Of a DNA stretch of 6,928 nt, positions 1 through 6,167 are shown piece by piece (within the stretch, counting starts at the first letter, position 1; each line of letters begins with the position of its first letter). The DNA comes from Desulfobacterales bacterium. Its GTDB lineage: Bacteria > Desulfobacterota > Desulfobacteria > Desulfobacterales > Desulfosalsimonadaceae. The notes below the pieces were generated by a model. The model saw only the letters and a list, made by a program, of their open reading frames with translations, was not told where the DNA came from and made no database searches. Made by a program: the position numbers and the translations under genes. The stretch covers positions 1-6,928 of the forward strand of contig SLIE01000448.1 of the NCBI GenBank assembly GCA_007135795.1, given 5' to 3'.

Positions 1-290
1 CTGACGGCTTCGGACATGGCCAAAAGAAGGCGGTATCCCTTTATGCTGCAAATCATGGCAAGACCAATGCCCGTATTACCGGACGTGGCTTCTATCACCG
101 TCTTTTCCGGGGTAAGATCTCCGGATTTCTCCCCCTCCTCGATCATGGCCAGCGCAGGACGATCCTTTACCGAACCACCAGGGTTCATGTATTCTATTTT
201 GGCGTAAATTTTGACATTGGGATTCGGATTCAACCGTTTGATTTCAACAAGCGGCGTATTCCCAATGGCATCAAGTATGGAATGAGTCAT
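1..290 (-). CDS. PLP-dependent cysteine synthase family protein, N-terminal part (runs off the left edge)
   Basis: This is the first 96 codons of a fold-type II PLP enzyme of the cysteine synthase (CysK/CysM) and cystathionine beta-synthase group. By family knowledge these enzymes make cysteine in the cytoplasm from O-acetylserine (or a related activated serine) and sulfide. Reading from the ATG at 290-288, the protein shows IGNTPLVEI near residues 9-17, then NPGGSVKDRP at 36-45, where Lys42 is the expected PLP Schiff-base lysine, and TSGNTGIGLA at 69-78, the loop that holds the PLP phosphate. It is still open at residue 96, about a third of a usual 300-320 residue enzyme. A weak purine stretch (GGAAAAA) lies just before the ATG. 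The gene is on the same strand as tmk but 202 bases downstream, so a separate promoter is possible. Family is certain; cysK, cysM or a CBS-like paralogue cannot be told apart from this fragment. Confidence 0.9.
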   Translation of the reverse strand, partial: MTHSILDAIGNTPLVEIKRLNPNPNVKIYAKIEYMNPGGSVKDRPALAMIEEGEKSGDLTPEKTVIEATSGNTGIGLAMICSIKGYRLLLAMSEAV

Positions 291-492
291 ATATTTTTTC
301 CGTTTAATACAAGAAAAACTGTTTCAAAAAGCGGTTTATAAATCTCTTACTGAAAAGCTGAATGAACACATACCATAAAGTCTGCAGAATCGTAAAAGGT
401 CTTTTTAAAAAGATGATAATTTCACAATGGTTAAATCAGCTGAAAGAGGATTATTGAATGCTCAAACATACATCAGGATTTTTTTGTCAAGA
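291..492. other. Spacer between tmk and the cysteine synthase gene
   Basis: This 202-base AT-rich stretch separates two genes on the minus strand. I see no convincing coding sequence and no GC-rich hairpin with a T-run that would end tmk transcription. On the minus strand a TTGACA lies at 490-485, just past the tmk stop, but I see no good -10 box at normal spacing. A loopless 14-base palindrome, TCTTTTTAAAAAGA, lies at 400-413. It is too AT-rich to be a strong terminator. Whether the cysteine synthase gene is read through from tmk or has its own promoter here cannot be decided. Confidence 0.5.
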
Positions 493-1137
493 TCAAGAAG
501 GACGACTTCGCAAAAACCGTTTCAATTCCGTGAGAATGGCATCCTCTACCGCACCGGGTGAAAGTGTCGCGTCAATACGCTTAATACGCTGTGGTTCAGC
601 CTCAGCCAGGGCCAGATAGCCTTTGCGAACATTTTCATGAAACAGGATTTTTTCACATTCAAAACGGCTTTGCCCCATATCCCGGGAACCTGTATTAATT
701 TCGCTCCAGGCACGCAATAACCCGATTTCAGGGGACAAATCAAGCAAAAAGGTGACATCCGGGGATATATCTTTAAGGACCAGGTTGTTAAGCGTCTTTA
801 TCGTATCGGCATCAATCCCCCTGGCAGCCCCCTGGTATGCAATTGTGGAATCGTAAAACCGGTCGCACAGCACGATTTTTCCCTCCTCGAGGGCTGGTTT
901 GATTTTTTCACTCACATGCTGGGCACGATCAGCGGTATATAAAAGAAGCTCAGCCATGGCATCGAGCATGTGATGCTCCTGGTCAAGTAATATCCGCCGG
1001 ATCTTTTCCCCGATTTTCGTCCCTCCGGGCTCCCGTGTCACCATGTACGCATATCCGCTTACCTCCAGATATCGGGTGATGTTTGCTATCTGAGTGGTTT
1101 TTCCAGATCCTTCAATCCCTTCCATGGTGATGAACAT
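493..1137 (-). CDS. tmk: Thymidylate kinase (dTMP kinase)
   Basis: The enzyme phosphorylates dTMP to dTDP with ATP in the cytoplasm, an essential step in making dTTP. The 214-residue protein matches the family length (E. coli Tmk is 213). In order it shows the P-loop GIEGSGKTT at residues 7-15, the dTMP-binding TREPGGT at 34-40, ELLLYTADRAQH at 63-74, the DR-type motif CDRFYDST at 91-98, LLDLSPEIGL at 131-140, and a LID segment from about 142 to 160 ending SRFE. The P-loop lacks the arginine of type I (eukaryotic-like) enzymes, so it is a type II bacterial form. Its LID is about seven residues longer than in E. coli, and the usual DR before the glutamate reads SR. The gene begins 8 bases after the stop of the YhaM-like gene, with a modest AAGGA (1154-1150) overlapping that gene's end, so the two are probably co-transcribed. 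In many bacteria tmk sits beside holB; here holB is about 4 kb away on the other strand. Confidence 0.97.
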   Translation of the reverse strand: MFITMEGIEGSGKTTQIANITRYLEVSGYAYMVTREPGGTKIGEKIRRILLDQEHHMLDAMAELLLYTADRAQHVSEKIKPALEEGKIVLCDRFYDSTIAYQGAARGIDADTIKTLNNLVLKDISPDVTFLLDLSPEIGLLRAWSEINTGSRDMGQSRFECEKILFHENVRKGYLALAEAEPQRIKRIDATLSPGAVEDAILTELKRFLRSRPS

Positions 1138-1145
1138 AACCGTAT

Positions 1146-2114
1146 CTAGTCCTTTGGTGTGCTTGAAGAATCAATGGTGGCTTTGTAAAAGAATCGCTCA
1201 AGCGGCGCGTAAAAACCAGTCCAATCAGAAGAAGGATCCTGGCTTCGCATAAATTCCCGTATGCCGTTTATCTTGGAATCAATTTCATCGACATAGTTGA
1301 GAAGCACCGCCTCAAGGGTCTTCGGGGGTTCTGGCGAGCCGAATTCCCGGCGCCCGTGATGGCTGACAATCAGATGTTTGAGCATGAGGGCCGTTTTAGG
1401 AGGAAAACCGCTGATGCGGGCCAGTTTTTCCTCAATCATGCCTATTCCGATAACAATATGATTAACCAGCCGCCCCTCATCCGAATAATCGATCCGGGTA
1501 TCAAATACGAACTCCCGAATCTTTCCGATATCATGTAAAATACATCCGGTAAGAAGCAAATCCCGATCAATTCCCACGTAATGATCTGCCACCCGGTCCG
1601 CCAGCATCGTTGATGACAATGTATGCTCGAGCAATCCACCGATATACGCATGGTGCATCATCTTGCCCGCAGGCGCCTTCGTGAATGCGGAGACGAATGG
1701 TTCATCCTTCCAGAAACTTTCGAGTAAAAGACGCAGCCAGTCGTTTTGGATGGTTTTGGTAATCGACAACAGCCGCTTGAACATTTGAACGGGGTCCCTG
1801 GCAGTTGCGGGAAGAAAATCAGAAGGGTCAATATCGGAGGTGCATTTTTCGATCCGCTGAATTACCATCTGGGGGTTCCCCTTATATTCGGAGACATTCC
1901 CCTGCACGCGAACAAAATCACCGGCAATACACAACGCGGAAAGCGCATCCGCGTTATCCCATACAACGCCCTTGATGCGACCGGTTTTATCGATAATCGT
2001 CAAATTCAGGTAAGCTTCTCCATCCCGCTTCACCCCGCGCATCTTTTCGGCCAGCACAAAGACGTCATCAACGACATCACCGGTTTTCAATTCATTGACA
2101 AAGAGAGTTTTCAT
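1146..2114 (-). CDS. yhaM: YhaM-like 3'-5' exoribonuclease (OB-fold plus HD domain)
   Basis: This 322-residue protein has the architecture and length of Bacillus YhaM (about 314 residues), a metal-dependent 3'-5' exoribonuclease that trims single-stranded RNA ends in the cytoplasm. Residues about 10-90 form an OB-fold nucleic-acid-binding domain (TGDVVDDVFVLAEK, DKTGRIKGVVWD, VRVQGNVSEYKGNPQM). Residues about 150-280 form an HD phosphohydrolase domain. Likely metal ligands are His164 in GGLLEHTLS, His194-Asp195 in ILHDIGK, His219 in VNHIVIG, His252-His253 in SHHG, and an aspartate in NYVDEIDSK (276 or 279). The HHAYIGGLLEHT block is characteristic of YhaM relatives. The ATG at 2114-2112 starts directly before the OB-fold; the Shine-Dalgarno is weak. 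The gene is divergent from lptD and probably heads a transcript with tmk. Family membership is firm; exoribonuclease activity is inferred from distant characterised homologues, and an HD phosphohydrolase with another nucleic-acid substrate remains possible. Confidence 0.88.
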   Translation of the reverse strand: MKTLFVNELKTGDVVDDVFVLAEKMRGVKRDGEAYLNLTIIDKTGRIKGVVWDNADALSALCIAGDFVRVQGNVSEYKGNPQMVIQRIEKCTSDIDPSDFLPATARDPVQMFKRLLSITKTIQNDWLRLLLESFWKDEPFVSAFTKAPAGKMMHHAYIGGLLEHTLSSTMLADRVADHYVGIDRDLLLTGCILHDIGKIREFVFDTRIDYSDEGRLVNHIVIGIGMIEEKLARISGFPPKTALMLKHLIVSHHGRREFGSPEPPKTLEAVLLNYVDEIDSKINGIREFMRSQDPSSDWTGFYAPLERFFYKATIDSSSTPKD

Positions 2115-2422
2115 TATCGATCTGCTTAATTATCATCGAGGCAAGGATAGTAAATCTAGTGCAATCGGAGAAATGAGAGGACATATGCCCTAACTCCGGT
2201 ATAGACAATCCTCCTTGCAAGATGTAGTTGATGTTATTGCCTTGACATTTTCAGGAATTCGGTTTTTTATACTCAAAATTTCAAATGCCATCAAGGCATA
2301 TTATTGTAAAGCAGGTTTTTACCTTTCGACTATCTTTGGTATAGGCTATCCGGAAATGAAAAAATTTGTTCAATTCGGGACGGCTATCATTTAACCGGTA
2401 ATGACTAAATGATGCGAACACC
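2115..2422. other. Divergent regulatory spacer between the yhaM-like gene and lptD
   Basis: This 308-base stretch must contain the promoters for the leftward yhaM-tmk unit and the rightward lptD gene. On the plus strand there is a candidate promoter at 2242-2273. On the minus strand I found only weak hexamers, such as TTGTCT (2208-2203) 17 bases before TATGTC, so I do not call a promoter there. Other visible structures are a small inverted repeat ATGCC-ATCAA-GGCAT (2285-2299), a small hairpin AGGT-TTTT-ACCT (2313-2324), and two copies of the ATATGCC element (2183-2189 and, inverted, 2295-2301). No protein-coding gene is supported beyond two tiny ORFs next to the lptD start. Confidence 0.6.
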
Positions 2423-2509
2423 TTGAGCTATCCTTATAAATATATAACGATCTTCTCATCAATCATTTGCGTGGTATGCATATGCCTTGCGACTTTACCC
2501 CAGGCATAT
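2183..2509. repeat. Four dispersed copies of ATATGCC / GGCATAT around the lptD start
   Basis: The 7-mer ATATGCC occurs at 2183-2189 and 2480-2486, and its complement GGCATAT at 2295-2301 and 2503-2509. The second and third copies match over ten bases (CAAGGCATAT at 2292-2301 and ATATGCCTTG at 2480-2489). The fourth differs by one base over the same ten (CCAGGCATAT, 2500-2509). About 0.04 occurrences would be expected by chance in a region this size. The copies span the intergenic region and the first 29 codons of lptD, which fits operator-like sites, but no regulator can be named. Confidence 0.4.
2242..2273 (+). promoter_or_regulatory. Candidate sigma-70 promoter for lptD
   Basis: A perfect -35 hexamer, TTGACA, lies at 2242-2247. 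Two -10 choices follow: TTTTAT at 2265-2270 with an ideal 17-base spacer but only four of six consensus bases, or TATACT at 2268-2273, a better hexamer but with a 20-base spacer. Either would give an lptD leader of roughly 140-150 bases. This is a pattern match only. Confidence 0.4.
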
Positions 2510-4666
2510 GCTCAAGTGATATCCGGAGAAATAGAACCGGATGAACCATGGCGGATAGAGGCGGAGCAAATTTCCTATGATCCTGCCGAAGAAGTATATA
2601 TTGCCGAGGGGAACGTTGTCATAACACATCTGGACAGTCGGCTCAGGGCTGATCTCGTGCGTTTTCAGAGCACTGAAATGATTGCGCATGCTTCAGGCAA
2701 TGTGTTTTTTACATCAGGGGAGGACACACTTGAGGGAGATCGTCTGATCATCGATCTGAACGATGAAACCGGCACCCTTTTTACTGGCCATATTTTCATC
2801 CGGGAAAGCAATTTTCACATCACGGGCAACCGGATCATGAAAACCGGGGAAGATACTTATTTCATAGAGCAGGCCTGCCTGACGACCTGTGAACCGACAA
2901 GACCGGATTGGAGTTTTACCGGCTCGAATGTTCATGTGACCGTGGAAGGTTACGGAATTGTAAAGCATGCCGCCTTTCGCGTCAGAAACATACCGGTTCT
3001 TTATATCCCCTTTTTTATTTTTCCGGCCAAGACTGAACGCCAATCCGGGCTTCTCCCCCCTCATATTGAATATTCATCCAGAAACGGATTTGAATATATG
3101 CAACCTTTTTTCTGGGCCATCAGCGATCATTCGGATGCCACCTTTTATTATCACCACATACAGAACCGGGGGGAAAAAGCAGGTTTCGAGTACCGTTACA
3201 TGTTAAGTGGAAGGTCCAGGGGGACGCTCATGTTCGACGGTTTCGAAGACCGAAAGGTTGATGATGATCCTGACGATCCTGACCGTAAGTGGGGATATAC
3301 CGATGACCGATTCCTTCGGCCCAATTCCGATCGATACTGGTTCAGGATGAAAGCGGATCAGGAACTGCCTGCGGCGTTCATGGCCCAGCTCGATATCGAC
3401 ATCGTCAGCGACCAGGATTACCTGCGTGATTTTTATCATGGCTACACCGGTCACCGACAAACAAGCAGATACTTCGAATCCGAATTCGGGCGCAACATGG
3501 ACGATCGGAATGACCGCGTAAGGGAGAACAGATTAAACCTGAACCGCACCTGGATCACTTCATCCTTAAATACTGATCTGGTATGGTATGACAATGTGGT
3601 GGCACGCCGTCAACTTGATGAGAATCCCACATTACAGCGGCTCCCGATGATCAGCTACAACTTTTTAAAGCAACCCCTTTATCAGAGCCGGACATACGGA
3701 TCGATAAATACCGAATACAACTATTTCTTCAGGGAAGACGGCGTAACCGGGCATCGGATGGATTTACACCCCCGCCTTTACTATCCATTCTACCCGGCAA
3801 ATCGTTTCGCTTTCGAGCCATCCGTGGGTTTCCGGCAAACTGTCTGGTATACGGATGCAACGCGCGATGATATCTTTGCCGATCCGAGAATCGAAGATGA
3901 TATGCAACGATACAACCAAAGGGGAATTTATGATATTGCCATGGAACTGTCCACGGATTTTCACCGAATATTTCCAGTCAGGGCTTTTGGCACGGAAAAG
4001 GTAAAACATGGCATACTGCCGATGATTCGTTATTCGTACATACCGGCGGTAAATCAAACCGAATTTCCTGATTTTGACGAAATAGACCGGATCGAATCAG
4101 AAAACCAGCTGCTTTTTTCCATGACACACTTTTTTACATCCAGATACACGGTTATACGACCTGATGCAGACCCGGAACCAGCTTATAATTTGTTCGGCAG
4201 ATTTATGATTGAACAACCCTATGATTTAGACTATGACCAAAGCAATGAAGCGTTCCTGCCGCTTTATGCCGAACTCGATATTACGCCGATCAGATTGCCC
4301 CGCCTCCACGCCGATGCCCAATACAGCCACCAGGAAAACGCATTTATCAGCAGCAACACATCTCTCCGGTTCAGGAATTTGCTTGGAAGCAATTTTCGGA
4401 TCGATTACCGTTACACCAGGGACAGAAATAAAACCGTTTATCTTCAATTGGAAACCCCAGTGAAATCCTGGCTCACGCTTTACGGTGACTATGAAAGAAG
4501 CCTAATAGACAACACAATTGTCGAACTGAATGCCGGGCTCCGTTACATAAGGGATTGCTGGAGCCTTGATTTTACATACCGGGTTCAGGAAGATCTCATG
4601 GGCTCGAAGGATGAACGGTATTTTTTCATGCTCCATCTGTATGGTCTTGGCGGTTTCGGAAACTAG
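2423..4666 (+). CDS. lptD: LPS-assembly protein LptD (OstA/Imp), outer-membrane beta-barrel
   Basis: LptD is the outer-membrane barrel that, with the lipoprotein LptE, receives lipopolysaccharide from the LptA bridge and inserts it into the outer leaflet. The 747-residue protein (E. coli 784) has a signal peptide at residues 1-30 with a signal peptidase I-type site AYA|Q. An OstA/LptA-like jellyroll follows at about 42-165 (WRIEAEQISYDP, YIAEGNVVITH, ASGNVFFTSGEDTLEGDRL). Next comes the family signature: CLTTC 152-156, PDWSFTG 161-167, NIPVLYIPFFIFPA 189-202, RQSGLLPP 206-213 and DHSDATFYYHH 235-245. The rest, to a short C-terminus, is barrel rich in alternating aromatic strands. The mature protein has three cysteines (152, 156, 712), compared with four in E. 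coli that form inter-domain disulfides. The only start in frame after the TGA at 2402-2404 that keeps the signal peptide is TTG at 2423, without a clear Shine-Dalgarno; the next methionine is residue 86. Function is certain, the start less so. Confidence 0.96.
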   Translation: MSYPYKYITIFSSIICVVCICLATLPQAYAQVISGEIEPDEPWRIEAEQISYDPAEEVYIAEGNVVITHLDSRLRADLVRFQSTEMIAHASGNVFFTSGEDTLEGDRLIIDLNDETGTLFTGHIFIRESNFHITGNRIMKTGEDTYFIEQACLTTCEPTRPDWSFTGSNVHVTVEGYGIVKHAAFRVRNIPVLYIPFFIFPAKTERQSGLLPPHIEYSSRNGFEYMQPFFWAISDHSDATFYYHHIQNRGEKAGFEYRYMLSGRSRGTLMFDGFEDRKVDDDPDDPDRKWGYTDDRFLRPNSDRYWFRMKADQELPAAFMAQLDIDIVSDQDYLRDFYHGYTGHRQTSRYFESEFGRNMDDRNDRVRENRLNLNRTWITSSLNTDLVWYDNVVARRQLDENPTLQRLPMISYNFLKQPLYQSRTYGSINTEYNYFFREDGVTGHRMDLHPRLYYPFYPANRFAFEPSVGFRQTVWYTDATRDDIFADPRIEDDMQRYNQRGIYDIAMELSTDFHRIFPVRAFGTEKVKHGILPMIRYSYIPAVNQTEFPDFDEIDRIESENQLLFSMTHFFTSRYTVIRPDADPEPAYNLFGRFMIEQPYDLDYDQSNEAFLPLYAELDITPIRLPRLHADAQYSHQENAFISSNTSLRFRNLLGSNFRIDYRYTRDRNKTVYLQLETPVKSWLTLYGDYERSLIDNTIVELNAGLRYIRDCWSLDFTYRVQEDLMGSKDERYFFMLHLYGLGGFGN
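2478..2511. repeat. Perfect 10-base inverted repeat in the lptD signal-peptide codons
   Basis: GCATATGCCT at 2478-2487 is repeated exactly inverted as AGGCATATGC at 2502-2511, around a 14-base loop. Each arm contains GCATATGC, itself an 8-base palindrome, so the pair can also be read as two direct copies spaced 26 bases apart. It covers codons 19 to 30 of lptD. It could form an mRNA hairpin or be a paired protein-binding site; the sequence does not decide between these. Confidence 0.55.
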
Positions 4667-4680
4667 TTCAGATATGAACT
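4665..4680. repeat. Short hairpin overlapping the lptD stop codon
   Basis: AGTTCA (4665-4670) and TGAACT (4675-4680) form a 6-base stem with a GATA loop, beginning inside the TAG stop of lptD. The bases that follow are GCTACCCCCCC, with no T-run, so this is not a canonical intrinsic terminator. It might stabilise the 3' end of the mRNA, or be chance. Confidence 0.25.
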
Positions 4681-4720
4681 GCTACCCCCCCTTCCGCCTT
4701 TGTCTTGCGACTTTAACGCC

Positions 4721-4747
4721 TTGACTTCCTGTAAATTTATGTATATT
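4721..4747 (+). promoter_or_regulatory. Candidate promoter of the HU/IHF-holB-ricT operon
   Basis: TTGACT (4721-4726, five of six -35 consensus bases) is followed by TATATT (4742-4747, five of six -10 bases) with a short 15-base spacer. The overlapping TATTTA at 4744-4749 gives 17 bases but a poorer match. It lies about 50 bases upstream of the HU/IHF start. The -35 region shares GCCTTGAC with the candidate lptD promoter. Confidence 0.5.
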
Positions 4748-4785
4748 TAAGTGAGAGAATGCAACAATAGGTATTTACGATTAAC

Positions 4786-4791
4786 AGGAGG
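4786..4791 (+). promoter_or_regulatory. Strong Shine-Dalgarno fixing the HU/IHF start
   Basis: AGGAGG lies four bases before the ATG at 4796. It decides in favour of this ATG over the in-frame GTG at 4751, which would overlap the promoter region, add 15 residues unlike any HU protein, and lacks a comparable site. Confidence 0.85.
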
Positions 4792-4795
4792 AATA

Positions 4796-5071
4796 ATGAA
4801 TAAACTTGAAATGATCGCAGCGCTCAAAAAAGAAGCCAATATATCTAAATCGGAAGCCGCAAAAGTTGTCCAGATTTTCTTTGATTCCATGTCCGATGCC
4901 CTTGCCAATGAAGAACGCATCGAAATACGCGGACTTTGCAGTTTTTTTATTAAGAACTACAAGAGTTATACGGGAAGAAATCCCAAAACCGGCGACAAAG
5001 TCCAGATTCAACCGAAAAAGCTCCCCTTTTTCAAGTGCGGGAAAGAATTGAGAGAACGTGTCAACGAGTAG
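4796..5071 (+). CDS. HU/IHF-family DNA-binding protein
   Basis: This is a 91-residue nucleoid protein of the bacterial HU/IHF family. As a dimer, such proteins bend DNA by inserting a proline at the tip of each beta arm into the minor groove. The N-terminal helices (residues 3-38, ISKSEAAKVVQIFFDSM) are followed by RGLCSFFI at 45-52, the arm with GRNPKTG at 60-66 (intercalating proline Pro63), and the C-terminal signature KKLPFFKCGKELRERV at 74-89. Length is typical (about 90). The usual GFGSF turn reads GLCSF, so it carries Cys48, with a second cysteine, Cys81, in the C-terminal signature. I associate both with deltaproteobacterial members, but could not check this. The gene has its own promoter candidate and a strong Shine-Dalgarno. 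Its last 14 bases overlap the start of holB. HU versus IHF subunit cannot be decided from sequence alone, so no symbol is given. Confidence 0.94.
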   Translation: MNKLEMIAALKKEANISKSEAAKVVQIFFDSMSDALANEERIEIRGLCSFFIKNYKSYTGRNPKTGDKVQIQPKKLPFFKCGKELRERVNE

Positions 5072-6155
5072 CGTCAAGCCACCCGGAGAGGTTTTTATCG
5101 GTTTTGAAGCGATAATTGCTCAGCAGCGGCAGATAAAAATGCTTGCTGCAGCGCTGAGAAAAAATGAAGTGCCGCATGCCATGCTGTTTACAGGCGAAGC
5201 GGGAATCGGGAAAAAAACAACGGCCATAACATTCGCGATGGCTGCCAATTGTGAAAGCCCGGGCCCCATGGCAAGCGGCGTTGTATTTTCAGACAACGGG
5301 GTTCAAAGCACATCAAACGAAGATATACGCATACCCTTAGAGAATAAAAATATCAATCCGTGCGGCACTTGCAGGCCATGCAGAAAAATCGTTTCGGAGA
5401 AACACCCTGATTTCCACTATATCAGGCCGGAGGGCGCGTATATCAAAATAGAACAGATCCGCACGCTTTGCAGCGCCCTTGCACGCAGGCCGCATGAAGC
5501 GTCTGTACGATTTGTTTTACTTTCTGATGCCCACCTGATGAACGCGGAATCCGGAAATGCACTGCTCAAAATTCTTGAGGAGCCCCCGGAAAATACCATT
5601 TTCATACTGGCAGCGCCCCAGGTAGCAGATATTCTGTCAACTATTGTATCGAGGTGCAGACATTTTCGTTTCAATCCAATCCCGGAAGATCAACTCGAAG
5701 CGTACCTGATAGAAAAAAAGGGTATGTCACCTGAAAATGCCATGGTAGTTGCTTCCTTGTCCGGTGGTAGTATCGGTCGGGCACTATCCATTAAGAATGA
5801 CAAATGGGCTGTCGTGCATCGCAAACGAATCATTGACCGGATGGAAATGATTTTCAGGAAATCCGCCGGTCAGGATTTATACTTTGCAGAATCACTTTCC
5901 AGGGACAAGAAAACACTTGCAATTTCTCTTGAGATCATGAAGTCCTGGTTACGGGATCTTGCCGTTTTTCAATACTGCCCCGACAGGATCGTAAACCGGG
6001 ATTTGCAATCGCGATTTGCTGCGTTATCTGATACAATTGATACGAATCGACTTCTTGATAAAATATCTGCCATATGGCAAGTCGAGCGTGCGATAAAGGG
6101 TAACGCAAATTCTCGTCTTGCCATGGAGTCTCTGGTTATAAAACTTTCGGAATAA
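5058..6155 (+). CDS. holB: DNA polymerase III delta-prime subunit (clamp loader)
   Basis: Delta-prime is a fixed subunit of the clamp-loader complex that opens the sliding clamp and places it on primed DNA. The 365-residue protein (E. coli 334) shows GFEAIIAQQRQIKML near residues 15-29, a Walker A-like GEAGIGKKT at 46-54 with lysine at the usual Thr/Ser position, a zinc-ligand set Cys65 plus CGTCRPC (Cys102, 105, 108), LLSDAHLMNAESGNALLKIL at 154-173 with the LEEPP that follows, and the SRC motif at 198-200. The lysine suggests weak or absent ATP hydrolysis, as in other delta-prime subunits. Between the first and second zinc cysteines there are 36 residues, compared with 8 in E. coli: a polar, low-conservation insertion at about 66-98. 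The GTG at 5058 is the only start ahead of the conserved N-terminus and overlaps the HU/IHF gene by 14 bases, suggesting translational coupling. ricT follows after 12 bases. Confidence 0.94.
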   Translation: MSTSSVKPPGEVFIGFEAIIAQQRQIKMLAAALRKNEVPHAMLFTGEAGIGKKTTAITFAMAANCESPGPMASGVVFSDNGVQSTSNEDIRIPLENKNINPCGTCRPCRKIVSEKHPDFHYIRPEGAYIKIEQIRTLCSALARRPHEASVRFVLLSDAHLMNAESGNALLKILEEPPENTIFILAAPQVADILSTIVSRCRHFRFNPIPEDQLEAYLIEKKGMSPENAMVVASLSGGSIGRALSIKNDKWAVVHRKRIIDRMEMIFRKSAGQDLYFAESLSRDKKTLAISLEIMKSWLRDLAVFQYCPDRIVNRDLQSRFAALSDTIDTNRLLDKISAIWQVERAIKGNANSRLAMESLVIKLSE

Positions 6156-6167
6156 ATAATACAAATC

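Noticed and set aside
400..413. Palindrome TCTTTTTAAAAAGA as a terminator after tmk
   Set aside because: It has no loop, almost no GC pairs and is followed by no T-run in the direction of transcription.
1746..2129. 127-codon plus-strand open frame opposite the yhaM-like gene
   Set aside because: It is antisense to a clear OB-fold/HD gene, has no recognisable domain and no ribosome-binding site, so it is a frame shadow.
2106..2208. Small minus-strand ORF (about 31-39 codons) upstream of and overlapping the yhaM-like start, with AAGGAGG nearby
   Set aside because: The AAGGAGG is one base from a TTG and about 24 bases from the ATG, both unsuitable spacings. The predicted peptide resembles nothing and the region must hold promoters.
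4665..4700. Intrinsic terminator for lptD
   Set aside because: The 6-base stem is AT-rich and followed by a run of C, not T.
4751..4795. GTG at 4751 as the start of the HU/IHF gene
   Set aside because: It overlaps the promoter candidate, lacks a Shine-Dalgarno and would add 15 residues not found in HU/IHF proteins; the ATG at 4796 has AGGAGG.
4781..5077. 98-codon minus-strand open frame opposite the HU/IHF gene
   Set aside because: It is the antisense shadow of a well-conserved HU/IHF gene, with no motif of its own.
6068..6079. 12-base palindrome TGCCATATGGCA within holB
   Set aside because: It resembles the ATATGCC element but is not the same sequence, lies deep in coding sequence and is isolated; probably chance.
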